A DNA stretch of 64,000 nt from Litoribacter populi (GTDB lineage Bacteria; Bacteroidota; Bacteroidia; Cytophagales; Cyclobacteriaceae), in assembly GCF_007483685.1 (NCBI RefSeq), contig NZ_VMKN01000001.1:2781549-2845548 (forward strand), written 5' to 3'. Below are positions 42,068 to 49,587 of this stretch, piece by piece. The notes under the pieces are model-generated. The model made no database searches. It was given only the letters and a program-made list of their open reading frames with translations, and was not told where the DNA came from. Made by a program: the position numbers and the translations under genes. The number at the start of each line of letters is the position of its first letter. Position 1 is the first letter of the stretch.

Positions 42068-43918
42068 ATGAAACTTGAAAAAATTTTAGACAACCTGAAT
42101 TCTTTTGAAAAGAATTCCTTTTTGAAAATCATTGACAGCATCCTGGCAGATCAACCCGCAAATGCAAAGGCAGTGGACAAGATCCTCTCCGAGACCAGCA
42201 AAGATCTGAAGGCAATCGACAGCCAGAACATTGCAAAAGTATTTGGCCTATTAGAGAGTGAGTTTAAGGAATGTATTAAGTCAGAATTTGTCAACACCAC
42301 CTCACAGCTGGATATCCTCATAGACATCATCTCAAGAGAAGGCAATGCCATCATGAAACAGGATTGGTTTGCCCGCCTATATGAGAAGGAGCTTACTCTC
42401 ATGGATAAAAGGTTGAAGAAATTCAAACATGATCTCGAAAACGATAAATCGGATCTGGATGATAAGCGAAAGCGGGATTATCTTATCTATAAGAAATGCC
42501 TTCATACCGCTTATTTCAATGATGAGCAAAACAACCAAGAGAAAAAGATCACGACTGACGAACAGTCAATTCTCCTGACCCTATCTCAACAATTGGAATT
42601 ATCCCAGGAGGAGGTAAAGCTAATAAACTACCTAATAATCCCAGTTAAGAAATTAGAGATTGATACTGTAATCAACGAACTGAAAGCTATTGGCGCAATC
42701 TTTTATTCAAGAAAGACGAGTACTATCTATGTAGCAGATGAAGTGGTGGGAATTCTTCGCAAAGTCCGTGGCAAGGAAGTTCCTGATAAGTTCTTCAGAA
42801 GGGTGCTGAAGTCCCTGAAAGATCCACAGATCAATTTGATATGCAGGAAGCATGGTATCGACCGCAAACTTCCCATAGAGCAGAAAATCAAGGATATCAT
42901 TCATGAAGGCATTTCCTTTACCGGCATCCTACAAGAGGACATCTATAAAGAAGGCACTAACCTCACTGATAGGAAGAAATTCTTAAACGACTTTTTTGAC
43001 AATACTCTTAAGATCACTCCTACCATCAAAGGCGTGTTGATCGAAGAAAAGATAGATAACCTGATCTCCTATTTTGAAGCCTTGGAGAGGGATGAGAAGA
43101 TAGGCATTTCGGTAGATGGTTATGAAAAAATGTTGAGGGAAATGGGCCAGGTTCTCCCTAAGTTCAACAACTATCTGCGTGAGCAGTACGAGTTCCAGGA
43201 AGAAAATGTACTGAACAGCCATTTCCTATTGGATTACAACATCAAGCCTAAGGATGTATTGGAAATCCTTCCTCAGGAAGCCCTTCAGGAATTCAGCAAG
43301 ATAAAAGAGATCAAGACAAGAGGGGACTTGATCCAAAACGTGCTGGAATGTTACAAAGATGCGGAGAACCTTTATCTGGAAAACTATGAGAATATAGGTT
43401 TCAGGAACATGGCTGCTCTTAAAGGAAACAGCATTGATATCAAAGAAGCTGATATCGGGATTAAGTTTGAAGAACTGACCAAAAAGATATTCACTACCCT
43501 CGGTTTCCAGGTCGATGAAGATCTGCGGGCCTCTTTAAATTCCACTAAAGACAAAGCTGATATCCTGCTCAACATCAGCAATAATGAGATCATCATAGTG
43601 GAATGCAAGACTGTCAAAGAAAGCGGCTACAACAAGTTCAGCTCTGTTTCCCGACAGTTGAAATCCTACGCCAACAGGATCAATGGAAGCAACTACAAAG
43701 TTGTCAAATCCATTTTGGTGGCCCCGGACTTTTCAGATGACTTCATCAAGGAATGTGGACTGGAATATGAGTTGAACCTTTCTCTGATCACGGCTTCTAC
43801 CCTAGTTCAGATTCTGGAAGGATTCAAGACTTCCAAGCTAAAGATGTTTCCCCACAACCTGTTGATGAGAGATGTGTTGATCCAAGAAGACCGGGTATTA
43901 AAAGCCATTGCAAAGTAA
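42068..43918 (+). CDS. PD-(D/E)XK nuclease protein paired with an ion channel
   Basis: 616 residues. The first ~460 are mostly helical with charged stretches and no known domain. The last ~150 carry a Mrr/PD-(D/E)XK-like nuclease: IKFEELTKKIFTTLGFQV (helix 1), D498 in KADILLNI, E512-C-K514 in IIIVECKTVKES and an SRQLKSYANRI helix. The next gene, a voltage-gated channel, starts 7 bases after this stop, so the two are one unit. Palindrome copy 11 lies upstream. A combined nuclease plus membrane channel fits a defence or stress module, with one part acting on nucleic acid and the other on membrane potential; this is inference. Confidence 0.8.
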   Translation: MKLEKILDNLNSFEKNSFLKIIDSILADQPANAKAVDKILSETSKDLKAIDSQNIAKVFGLLESEFKECIKSEFVNTTSQLDILIDIISREGNAIMKQDWFARLYEKELTLMDKRLKKFKHDLENDKSDLDDKRKRDYLIYKKCLHTAYFNDEQNNQEKKITTDEQSILLTLSQQLELSQEEVKLINYLIIPVKKLEIDTVINELKAIGAIFYSRKTSTIYVADEVVGILRKVRGKEVPDKFFRRVLKSLKDPQINLICRKHGIDRKLPIEQKIKDIIHEGISFTGILQEDIYKEGTNLTDRKKFLNDFFDNTLKITPTIKGVLIEEKIDNLISYFEALERDEKIGISVDGYEKMLREMGQVLPKFNNYLREQYEFQEENVLNSHFLLDYNIKPKDVLEILPQEALQEFSKIKEIKTRGDLIQNVLECYKDAENLYLENYENIGFRNMAALKGNSIDIKEADIGIKFEELTKKIFTTLGFQVDEDLRASLNSTKDKADILLNISNNEIIIVECKTVKESGYNKFSSVSRQLKSYANRINGSNYKVVKSILVAPDFSDDFIKECGLEYELNLSLITASTLVQILEGFKTSKLKMFPHNLLMRDVLIQEDRVLKAIAK

Positions 43919-43925
43919 GCTGACC

Positions 43926-44714
43926 ATGGGTAAAAAGTTGTTTTTGAATGAGCGGTTCATTCTGCTCATTATCCTTTTGAATTCCGCCATCATTTTTATA
44001 GAGGGCTTTAACTTCCATATTACGGACAGGCTATGGTTGGACCTATTGGATAATGGATTCACCATAATCTTCCTTGTTGAACTGTTAGTGAAGATCAGAG
44101 AATATGGCGCAAAAGGCTATTTCAAATCCAACTGGAACATCTTTGACTTTACGTTGGTTATGCTCGCCTTGCCATCGCTTTCGTCCCTGTTTGTGACAGC
44201 CCAGATCATTGACCTGGACTTCCTCTTGGCTTTCAGGACTATGCGGATATTTAAGTTCTTCCGCTTCATCAGGTTTGTCCCCAAGATCGACAAGATCATC
44301 AGTGGGGTAATGAGGGCTTCCAAGGCCTCTGTACTTATTATTATAGCCTTCTTTATTTTCAATTTCACCATTTCCATCATATCCTGTTTCCTGTTCCGCG
44401 ACATCTCCCCGGAATATTTCTCTAACCCCTTGATCTCCTTTTACTCGATCTTCAAGGTATTTACGATAGAGGGCTGGTACGAGATCCCGGATGAGATGAC
44501 CCAGGACTCCTCCCCTCTTTTGGCTTTTCTGGTACGATTATACTTCATCATCATCCTCTTCGTAGGCGGCATCTTCGGCCTCTCCCTGGTCAACTCCATC
44601 TTCGTGGATGCGATGGTCAGCGAAAACAATGTGGATCTGGAGAATGAGGTGAGGGTATTGAATGCGAAGATTGATAGGTTGCTGGAGATGAGGGATGAGG
44701 AACTTGTTAAGTGA
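43926..44714 (+). CDS. Voltage-gated ion channel (single six-helix subunit)
   Basis: About 262 residues from the ATG at 43926. Six membrane segments are visible: S1 FILLIILLNSAIIFIEGF, S2 FTIIFLVELLVKI, S3 IFDFTLVMLALP, S4 with a regular Arg/Lys ladder (FRTMRIFKFFRFIRFVPKID), S5 SVLIIIAFFIFNFTIS and S6 LYFIIILFVGGIFGLSLVN. The pore loop ends in TIEGWYE, similar to the TLESW filter of bacterial sodium channels of the NaChBac type. A short C-terminal coiled coil (NVDLENEVRVLNAKIDRLLE) would support the tetramer. It is co-transcribed with a nuclease gene, which is not the usual context for such channels. Confidence 0.9.
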   Translation: MGKKLFLNERFILLIILLNSAIIFIEGFNFHITDRLWLDLLDNGFTIIFLVELLVKIREYGAKGYFKSNWNIFDFTLVMLALPSLSSLFVTAQIIDLDFLLAFRTMRIFKFFRFIRFVPKIDKIISGVMRASKASVLIIIAFFIFNFTISIISCFLFRDISPEYFSNPLISFYSIFKVFTIEGWYEIPDEMTQDSSPLLAFLVRLYFIIILFVGGIFGLSLVNSIFVDAMVSENNVDLENEVRVLNAKIDRLLEMRDEELVK

Positions 44715-45468
44715 AAATCTCCTCGGATTCCTAACCTTACTGACTATTGAGATAGCTATGGATTGGGAAGGAACCAAAGCGGCATTCAAGGAAGGCCTGG
44801 TAGAAAGTTATAAAAACGGGAGGAATAATTAGGAATGAGCTGTAATTGTTGGGTTCCCAAAGGATGGGAATGCGAAGTTTCCCTGCGTCGGGGGCGAAAA
44901 GGTTGAATGGATTATGGTTATATGCAATTAAATATAAAAGTATTGGATATTTAAATTTTATATGCTTTTGCATATAAATCATTTTAACTCTATAGCGAAT
45001 TGCTTCCACGACAACCGTTCTACGGATCTCACCTCACTTTTCACTCCCCATCCAAAATAACTGTCTTTACCAATGGACAAAAGAACACTGTTTTTGTCGA
45101 ATAAAAAAGGCAAAAAGATGCAGGTAGTGTATTCCTAGCAAGCAGCTAACGGCTCCCGCACAAAATGGAACTCCACCGCATGGTCTTCCAAACATCACTC
45201 AGTAACTTATATGGTGCGTCCCTTTGGAATTTATGATGTGGTAGGTGCTTTATGCCCACCGGTTGCCACCGGCGGTTATTATATCGGTCGCTCCTAATGG
45301 AGCTGTGGGTTGTGGGGAACGTTGCGCCCACTGCGTTTTCCCTATGCGCCGTGGCCTGCCCTCCGGGAGGCGGGCGTGAAACCAAGCCTCAACCTTGTCG
45401 TCGCTTGCGAACTCTAAACTCCTAAATCAGGCCGCAGGCGGAATAACTTTCTTAACCATCACACACAA
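44715..45468. other. Gene-poor region with a dispersed GC-rich repeat
   Basis: About 750 bases. The part at 45130-45440 is a GC-rich segment with an inverted GGTTGCCACC/GGCGG core that gives frames in several phases (such as a 79-codon one at 45146-45385) without normal protein character. I take it for a dispersed repeat. A 24-codon frame at 44758 is too short to judge. Confidence 0.5.
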
Positions 45469-46659
45469 CTACATCTTCCCTACTTTCTCCAATATCAATT
45501 TGTAAAGGTCTTTTACAGTATTTTCATCTTGACTAAATTCATGGGCTAGCTTGGCAAAATCCGGCTTTCGGTTTTCATTTACCAAAAGGATCAATTTATC
45601 AAGCAGTAGATTCAAACTCTCTTTATCCATATCGTCCAAAGATTCATCATCCGATACGGGAGCATCAAATGGGTGGAGCAAGATCTCTTTTTTTAGAATG
45701 TCCTTCATGGCGATCTTCATGGAAGGATGCAGCCTTATATCAGCATATTCGGGAAGGTTTGCCCCCAGCTTCTCTACCGCATTTACCAACCTATCATACC
45801 CCATATCTGTCATTGCCGAAAGCACTATTTCATCTTCCCTCCAGTCTAAAAACAAGGTTGCAAAATGGGGGAATTCCCCGTATTTTTTCAATGTACAGAT
45901 TTGAAAATCCTCGAAAGTCTTAACCTCAAAATCCTTTTTAAGCCCAGTTTTCTTTACCCCCTGAATATTGCCAAACGTGACAATTTCAATCAGCTCATCT
46001 TTGCCGTGTACAGTCACAGGAATATTGGTAAAAGGTAATAATGCTGAAAACTTAAGGTGTTCTTTCTGAACAAATTCGTGTAGCTCCTCATCAGTGGTAA
46101 TGGCGGGGTTAAGCTCTGATGCATAAAAAAAGATGTCGTTAGGATCAAAACCCCTGAATGCCCCTATTGGCCCATAAGTCTGATAGCATTGACCATTATC
46201 GGAAATCATACAATAAAACATCAAAGCGTCACCATAATCCTGTGCCACTCCAGGACTATACATCAATAATTCTTCCCCAGTGAAGACATCCTGCATATTA
46301 AAAAAATTAGGTGCGGGATTATCTTTTGCCAAAAGAAAGGCAAACCTGTAGGGTTCTTGAGCGGCTTTTTGAAGATATGCATAATCATGGGGCGCCCTGT
46401 TTTTGACTGAAGAATGGTTCAGATATTTATGGATTAGACCATTTTCTTTCAGAATTTTAAAAGTGATAAATTGGGCTTTCAATTCCCTAAATGTAGCAGG
46501 GTCTAGATCCCGAAGAACATGCTTAAAGGGTTTGGATTGTAGGTCAAACTGTTTGTCCAGCCTGTCCTTACCTGCCCCATAATACATTATCCACTCCAAA
46601 ATCTCCTCGCCCTTTCGACTATGGTCCACACAAAATTTTTCCAGTTGGTTAAAGTCCAT
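45469..46659 (-). CDS. Hypothetical cytoplasmic protein
   Basis: 396 residues from the ATG at 46659; frames further up lack protein character. It starts MDFNQLEKFCVDHSRKGEEI and ends KDLYKLILEKVGKM. The N-terminal part is helical with many aromatic residues (LDPATFRELKAQFITFKILK), and the middle is alpha/beta (FSALLPFTNIPVTVHGKDEL). No motif was recognised. It stands alone on the minus strand and has no obvious tie to the genes at 47-48 kb. Confidence 0.7.
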   Translation of the reverse strand: MDFNQLEKFCVDHSRKGEEILEWIMYYGAGKDRLDKQFDLQSKPFKHVLRDLDPATFRELKAQFITFKILKENGLIHKYLNHSSVKNRAPHDYAYLQKAAQEPYRFAFLLAKDNPAPNFFNMQDVFTGEELLMYSPGVAQDYGDALMFYCMISDNGQCYQTYGPIGAFRGFDPNDIFFYASELNPAITTDEELHEFVQKEHLKFSALLPFTNIPVTVHGKDELIEIVTFGNIQGVKKTGLKKDFEVKTFEDFQICTLKKYGEFPHFATLFLDWREDEIVLSAMTDMGYDRLVNAVEKLGANLPEYADIRLHPSMKIAMKDILKKEILLHPFDAPVSDDESLDDMDKESLNLLLDKLILLVNENRKPDFAKLAHEFSQDENTVKDLYKLILEKVGKM

Positions 46660-47150
46660 TGGTAGATAGTTTTTTGTAAAAGTAAAGAATTTTTGACTGG
46701 ATGCCTTAGGTTTGGGAGAGAGTAGTGCAGGGACGGAGAATTGATGTGGTATGTTGGTCATTATACGAACGCAAATAGACACCCAACATAAGACGCACAA
46801 TAAGGTAACCAATTCAGGTACTTTTTCTTCTAGCCATGCTATAGCTTTACTTGTTTCAAGGAGGTAATCAATTAGGAAAAATCTACACGTGAAAAAACAT
46901 GCTTTTATAACCTTTCAGTGCAGAAATTTTATATGTGATTTTGTAAATGATCAAAAGCAAATTGATAATCGGAATAAAGATTTCTCAACAAATGACCAAA
47001 CCAGAAAAGCTATTACCAATCAGGTAATACCCAGAAAAGATCTAATTTCAGATTAGGATAAAGAAGGGAAGTTAAGCTCTAAAAATTTAAAAGTTTTAAC
47101 CTAATGATTAATAAGACATTCATTGCCAAATTAAAAAGCACTGTCATTAT
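46660..47150. other. Intergenic region
   Basis: About 490 AT-rich bases between two minus-strand units. It must hold the promoter of the gene ending at 45469; nothing distinctive was seen. Confidence 0.4.
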
Positions 47151-47768
47151 TTAATTAATCTGATTTTCTTTTAAAAGTTCTTGAAGTTTTTTTTCAATCG
47201 CAAAATTAGCTTTTTGGTACTGTTCCTTAACTAGTTCTTCTTTGACCCCAAATCGATTACTTGCATCGGATTTTTCGAACCAGTATAAGAGATCCCATTT
47301 GCCTTTGGACTTATTAATAGGGCGCATAGTCGGACCAATGTTGGCCTTTATATTAACTAACTCCGCAATTTGCCTATCAGTGAGAACATGTTTGTATTTT
47401 TCAAACAATGCATGCGAACTTACAATATGGTCGTAATCAAATTTTTGCCCTCCAATAAATTTTTCACCTGTATAGATATCAGTAAAGGCAGACTTACCAT
47501 TTTCACCTCTAGCTAACCCCTCTAAGTGAAATTCATTTCTTCTAATTTTAAAGACTTCATTAATTGCAGTACGGTTATATGGGCGATTAGGATTAACCCT
47601 AATAGCAGCTTTCCCAGCTTGCTTAAAACCTGTTACAGCAATATCTTGCCCATTGGATACAACTATACTCTTAACAGGCTTTGCACTCCCTGAAACATAC
47701 TTGATAAGTTTCGGTGTGTACAAAATTGACAATAAGCCCATTACGATAATTCCTAATAATCTAATCAT
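47151..47768 (-). CDS. HNH nuclease-like protein with N-terminal membrane anchor
   Basis: 205 residues. A hydrophobic N-terminus (RLLGIIVMGLLSILY) is followed by an HNH domain: D113-H114 in FDYDHIVSSHALFEKYKHVL, then N139, N143 in VNIKANIGPTMRP and N152-K-S-K155. The order D-H, N, N-x-x-x-x-x-R-x-x-N-K matches HNH nuclease effectors in polymorphic toxins. It overlaps the membrane protein gene by 8 bases. The anchor is unusual for a DNA-cutting enzyme and suggests either delivery to the membrane or a toxin-like role. Inference only. Confidence 0.7.
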   Translation of the reverse strand: MIRLLGIIVMGLLSILYTPKLIKYVSGSAKPVKSIVVSNGQDIAVTGFKQAGKAAIRVNPNRPYNRTAINEVFKIRRNEFHLEGLARGENGKSAFTDIYTGEKFIGGQKFDYDHIVSSHALFEKYKHVLTDRQIAELVNIKANIGPTMRPINKSKGKWDLLYWFEKSDASNRFGVKEELVKEQYQKANFAIEKKLQELLKENQIN

Positions 47769-48375
47769 AAATTAAGGTATTTTTTTCAACAAGACGCACC
47801 ACCTTACTAATTTCTTTCTCTTTTGTAGCGGGAACAATTCCAACTATTTCTGCGGGACTAAACCAAAATGATATAATAAAACCTAAAAAAATTATTAAAA
47901 TAGAATTATTAATGACCAACCTTAAGGCAAATAAATTCCTATAATCAAAGGGAATAGTCACAACAAACACTATACCCATAAATAACAGGAAATTAACCAC
48001 TAAATCAAAAATTAATTGTTTAATAAAATTAATAAAGCTAAAAGACATTTTATCATTTAGCTTATCTATCATTAAAACTATCTCACCTTTATTAAATCCT
48101 TTGGCGACCTTATCTCCTAAACCTGAGTTATTTACTCTTTCAACTAGCAAACTATCTGATATAAGAAAATTTTCTACTAATAAATCTATTGATTGTTCAT
48201 CATGGTACTCACTATCAACAACCTCCATTAACATCTCCTTCAGAGAGTAATTCCTATGAAATTTTAACTCATCAATCTTAACTGACTGGTATGTCACTCC
48301 TTCGTCATGAGAGCAAAAAATCAAAAATATAAAAAATAACAACACTGTAGTTCTAATCAAATACCAGCTAGACAT
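47761..48375 (-). CDS. Integral membrane protein of a three-gene unit
   Basis: 204 residues with an ATG start. Segments: an N-terminal hydrophobic stretch with Cys22 (TVLLFFIFLIFCSHDEG, which may be a lipoprotein signal), then a polar domain at ~25-110, then two membrane helices (FDLVVNFLLFMGIVFVVTI and NNSILIIFLGFIISFWF). The end of the gene overlaps the HNH nuclease gene by 8 bases. No family was recognised. Coupled to a nuclease, it could be its immunity partner or its membrane delivery partner. Confidence 0.65.
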   Translation of the reverse strand: MSSWYLIRTTVLLFFIFLIFCSHDEGVTYQSVKIDELKFHRNYSLKEMLMEVVDSEYHDEQSIDLLVENFLISDSLLVERVNNSGLGDKVAKGFNKGEIVLMIDKLNDKMSFSFINFIKQLIFDLVVNFLLFMGIVFVVTIPFDYRNLFALRLVINNSILIIFLGFIISFWFSPAEIVGIVPATKEKEISKVVRLVEKNTLIYD

Positions 48376-48408
48376 AACTCATGGTTCATTAAAATTCTAT
48401 AATAAATC

Positions 48409-48564
48409 CTATTTTTTACCCCATTTAAACAACAAAGTCTTTCCTTTTCTCCCGCTTTTCTGCCCCCCGCTTTTCAAATAAGATCCCGACTTACCCCTAT
48501 AAACATGAGCTTTATCATTCGTTAAAGTTTTGATAACGCTATCAATAAAATCTGAAAATCCCAT
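48409..48564 (-). CDS. Small basic protein (51 residues)
   Basis: A minus-strand frame with ATG at 48564 and TAG at 48409-48411. It begins MGFSDFIDSVIKTLTND and ends with a strongly basic, Gly/Ser-rich tail (YRGKSGSYLKSGGQKSGRK, then LLFKWGKK). It is the first gene of a unit with the membrane protein (33-base gap) and the HNH protein. The basic tail suggests nucleic-acid or membrane binding. It is short, so the call depends on its clean position and start. Confidence 0.55.
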   Translation of the reverse strand: MGFSDFIDSVIKTLTNDKAHVYRGKSGSYLKSGGQKSGRKGKTLLFKWGKK

Positions 48565-48735
48565 AATTTTTATTATTTAAGTTTACAATTCTTTGCTCAG
48601 GATTAACCTGAAATTCAAATATAATCTTACCCCTGACATTTTAGTAGCTCAATGTACAAACACGGGATTTGGATGTACAAAAGGGGTGTTTGGGGGAACA
48701 AGGATGGGTGAGGAAGGTGAAAAGGGCGGGAGGTT

Positions 48736-48810
48736 TAGGGATGTCGGATGACCGATGTCGGATGACCGATGTCGGATGTAAGGATGTCGGATGTAAGGAT
48801 GTAGGGGTGT
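48736..48810. repeat. Dispersed ggatgtc repeat cluster
   Basis: About seven tandem units of GGATGTCGGATGACCGAT type, the cleanest cluster in the window. Confidence 0.8.
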
Positions 48811-48814
48811 GGGG

Positions 48815-49258
48815 TCATCTTTTGTAGAAGATGTAATCGGTGATCAAAGGATCAAGTCCATTTTGTCTAAATTCAGTTGCAATTTGCCCCCTGTGATAAG
48901 TGGAATGGTTTATTACGTGGAAAAGTATATCCCGAATGCTGTTACTAAAAGTCTGTCCCTTAGTATTGGTGTATTGGACAATTCCGTCTAGGTCCGACTT
49001 GTCAAGTATGAGCAATGAATGTTCAAAATTCATTTTATCAATGTTCTTACAATCTTGAATTGGGTGAATGTCCCAAACTCCGAACACCGATGGTTTAGGA
49101 TCAATTCTGTTGTTCCAAATTTGATGAGCGTTAAGAATGTGGCTGTAAAACTTTACCGCCTTTTCAGATGTTTTGTCTAGATTATCATTAAAAAGGTCTC
49201 CAAGTTTTTGGTTGAAGTGATGACCATATTCAAATAACTCTTTAAAAAACTGTTTCAT
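48815..49258 (-). CDS. DinB family protein
   Basis: 147 residues. Four-helix DinB fold with metal-ligand His residues at H45 (HILNAHQIW), H118 and H122 (FHVINHSTYHRGQIA). DinB-like proteins bind a divalent metal and act as thiol-dependent transferases in some cases; the role of this one is unknown. Upstream on the minus strand is a hairpin repeat (49302-49366) that also lies in front of the GNAT gene at 55.7 kb, suggesting both genes arrived with the same kind of element. Confidence 0.85.
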   Translation of the reverse strand: MKQFFKELFEYGHHFNQKLGDLFNDNLDKTSEKAVKFYSHILNAHQIWNNRIDPKPSVFGVWDIHPIQDCKNIDKMNFEHSLLILDKSDLDGIVQYTNTKGQTFSNSIRDILFHVINHSTYHRGQIATEFRQNGLDPLITDYIFYKR

Positions 49259-49301
49259 TTGTCTGTTTATTTAAATGTCGTCCGCTGCCTGGCAACATAC
49301 A

Positions 49302-49366
49302 GTGTTTTAAACGTAATCTCCCCAAAAAAAAAACTATTTTATTTGACATTTAAAGATTGTGGTAAT
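49302..49366. repeat. Hairpin repeat, copy A
   Basis: Begins GTGTTTTAAACGTAATCTC; arms CGTAATCT and AGATTGTG enclose an A/T-rich core. Copy B is at 55771-55835 with arms CGCAATCT/AGATTGCG, so the arms vary together and stay paired (some G-T). Confidence 0.75.
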
Positions 49367-49407
49367 ATGTCGGATGTAGGGATGTCGGATGACCGATGTC
49401 GGGTGTC

Positions 49408-49461
49408 GGGAGTCAGAGACTCCAAACTCAGGATGCGCAAGTCGGAGACTTGGCATAACGG
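49408..49461. repeat. Dispersed repeat gagtcagagactcc, copy 1
   Basis: GGGAGTCAGAGACTCC then ...CAAGTCGGAGACTTGGCATA. Further copies at 55922-55975 and 62154-62207. Two nested hairpins (AGTC..GACT) are visible. Confidence 0.75.
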
Positions 49462-49587
49462 ACAGATGAATGTTGCCACCTGCAGTATCTTGGCGTCGCT
49501 TGCGTACCCTCAAAAAAAAAAACAACCCCTTCCAACAAAACCATCCATATAAGCCTTTATACTCTAACACCCTTAACACTTTTCAGT

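Larger units (their letters stand above)
49259..49587. other. Repeat-filled region before the pyruvate dehydrogenase operon
   Basis: 330 bases made almost only of dispersed repeats: the hairpin repeat (49302-49366), ggatgtc units (49372-49410) and the gagtcagagactcc repeat (49408-49461). The operon's promoter must lie near 49500-49580. Confidence 0.6.

Noticed and set aside
45146-45385. 79-codon minus-strand frame rich in Trp, Arg and Pro
   Set aside because: It falls in a GC-rich repeat-like block; composition is not protein-like, and several frames are open at once.
48736-48810. Tandem ggatgtc units as a CRISPR array
   Set aside because: Units are short, degenerate and have no spacers of constant length; no cas genes are in the window.
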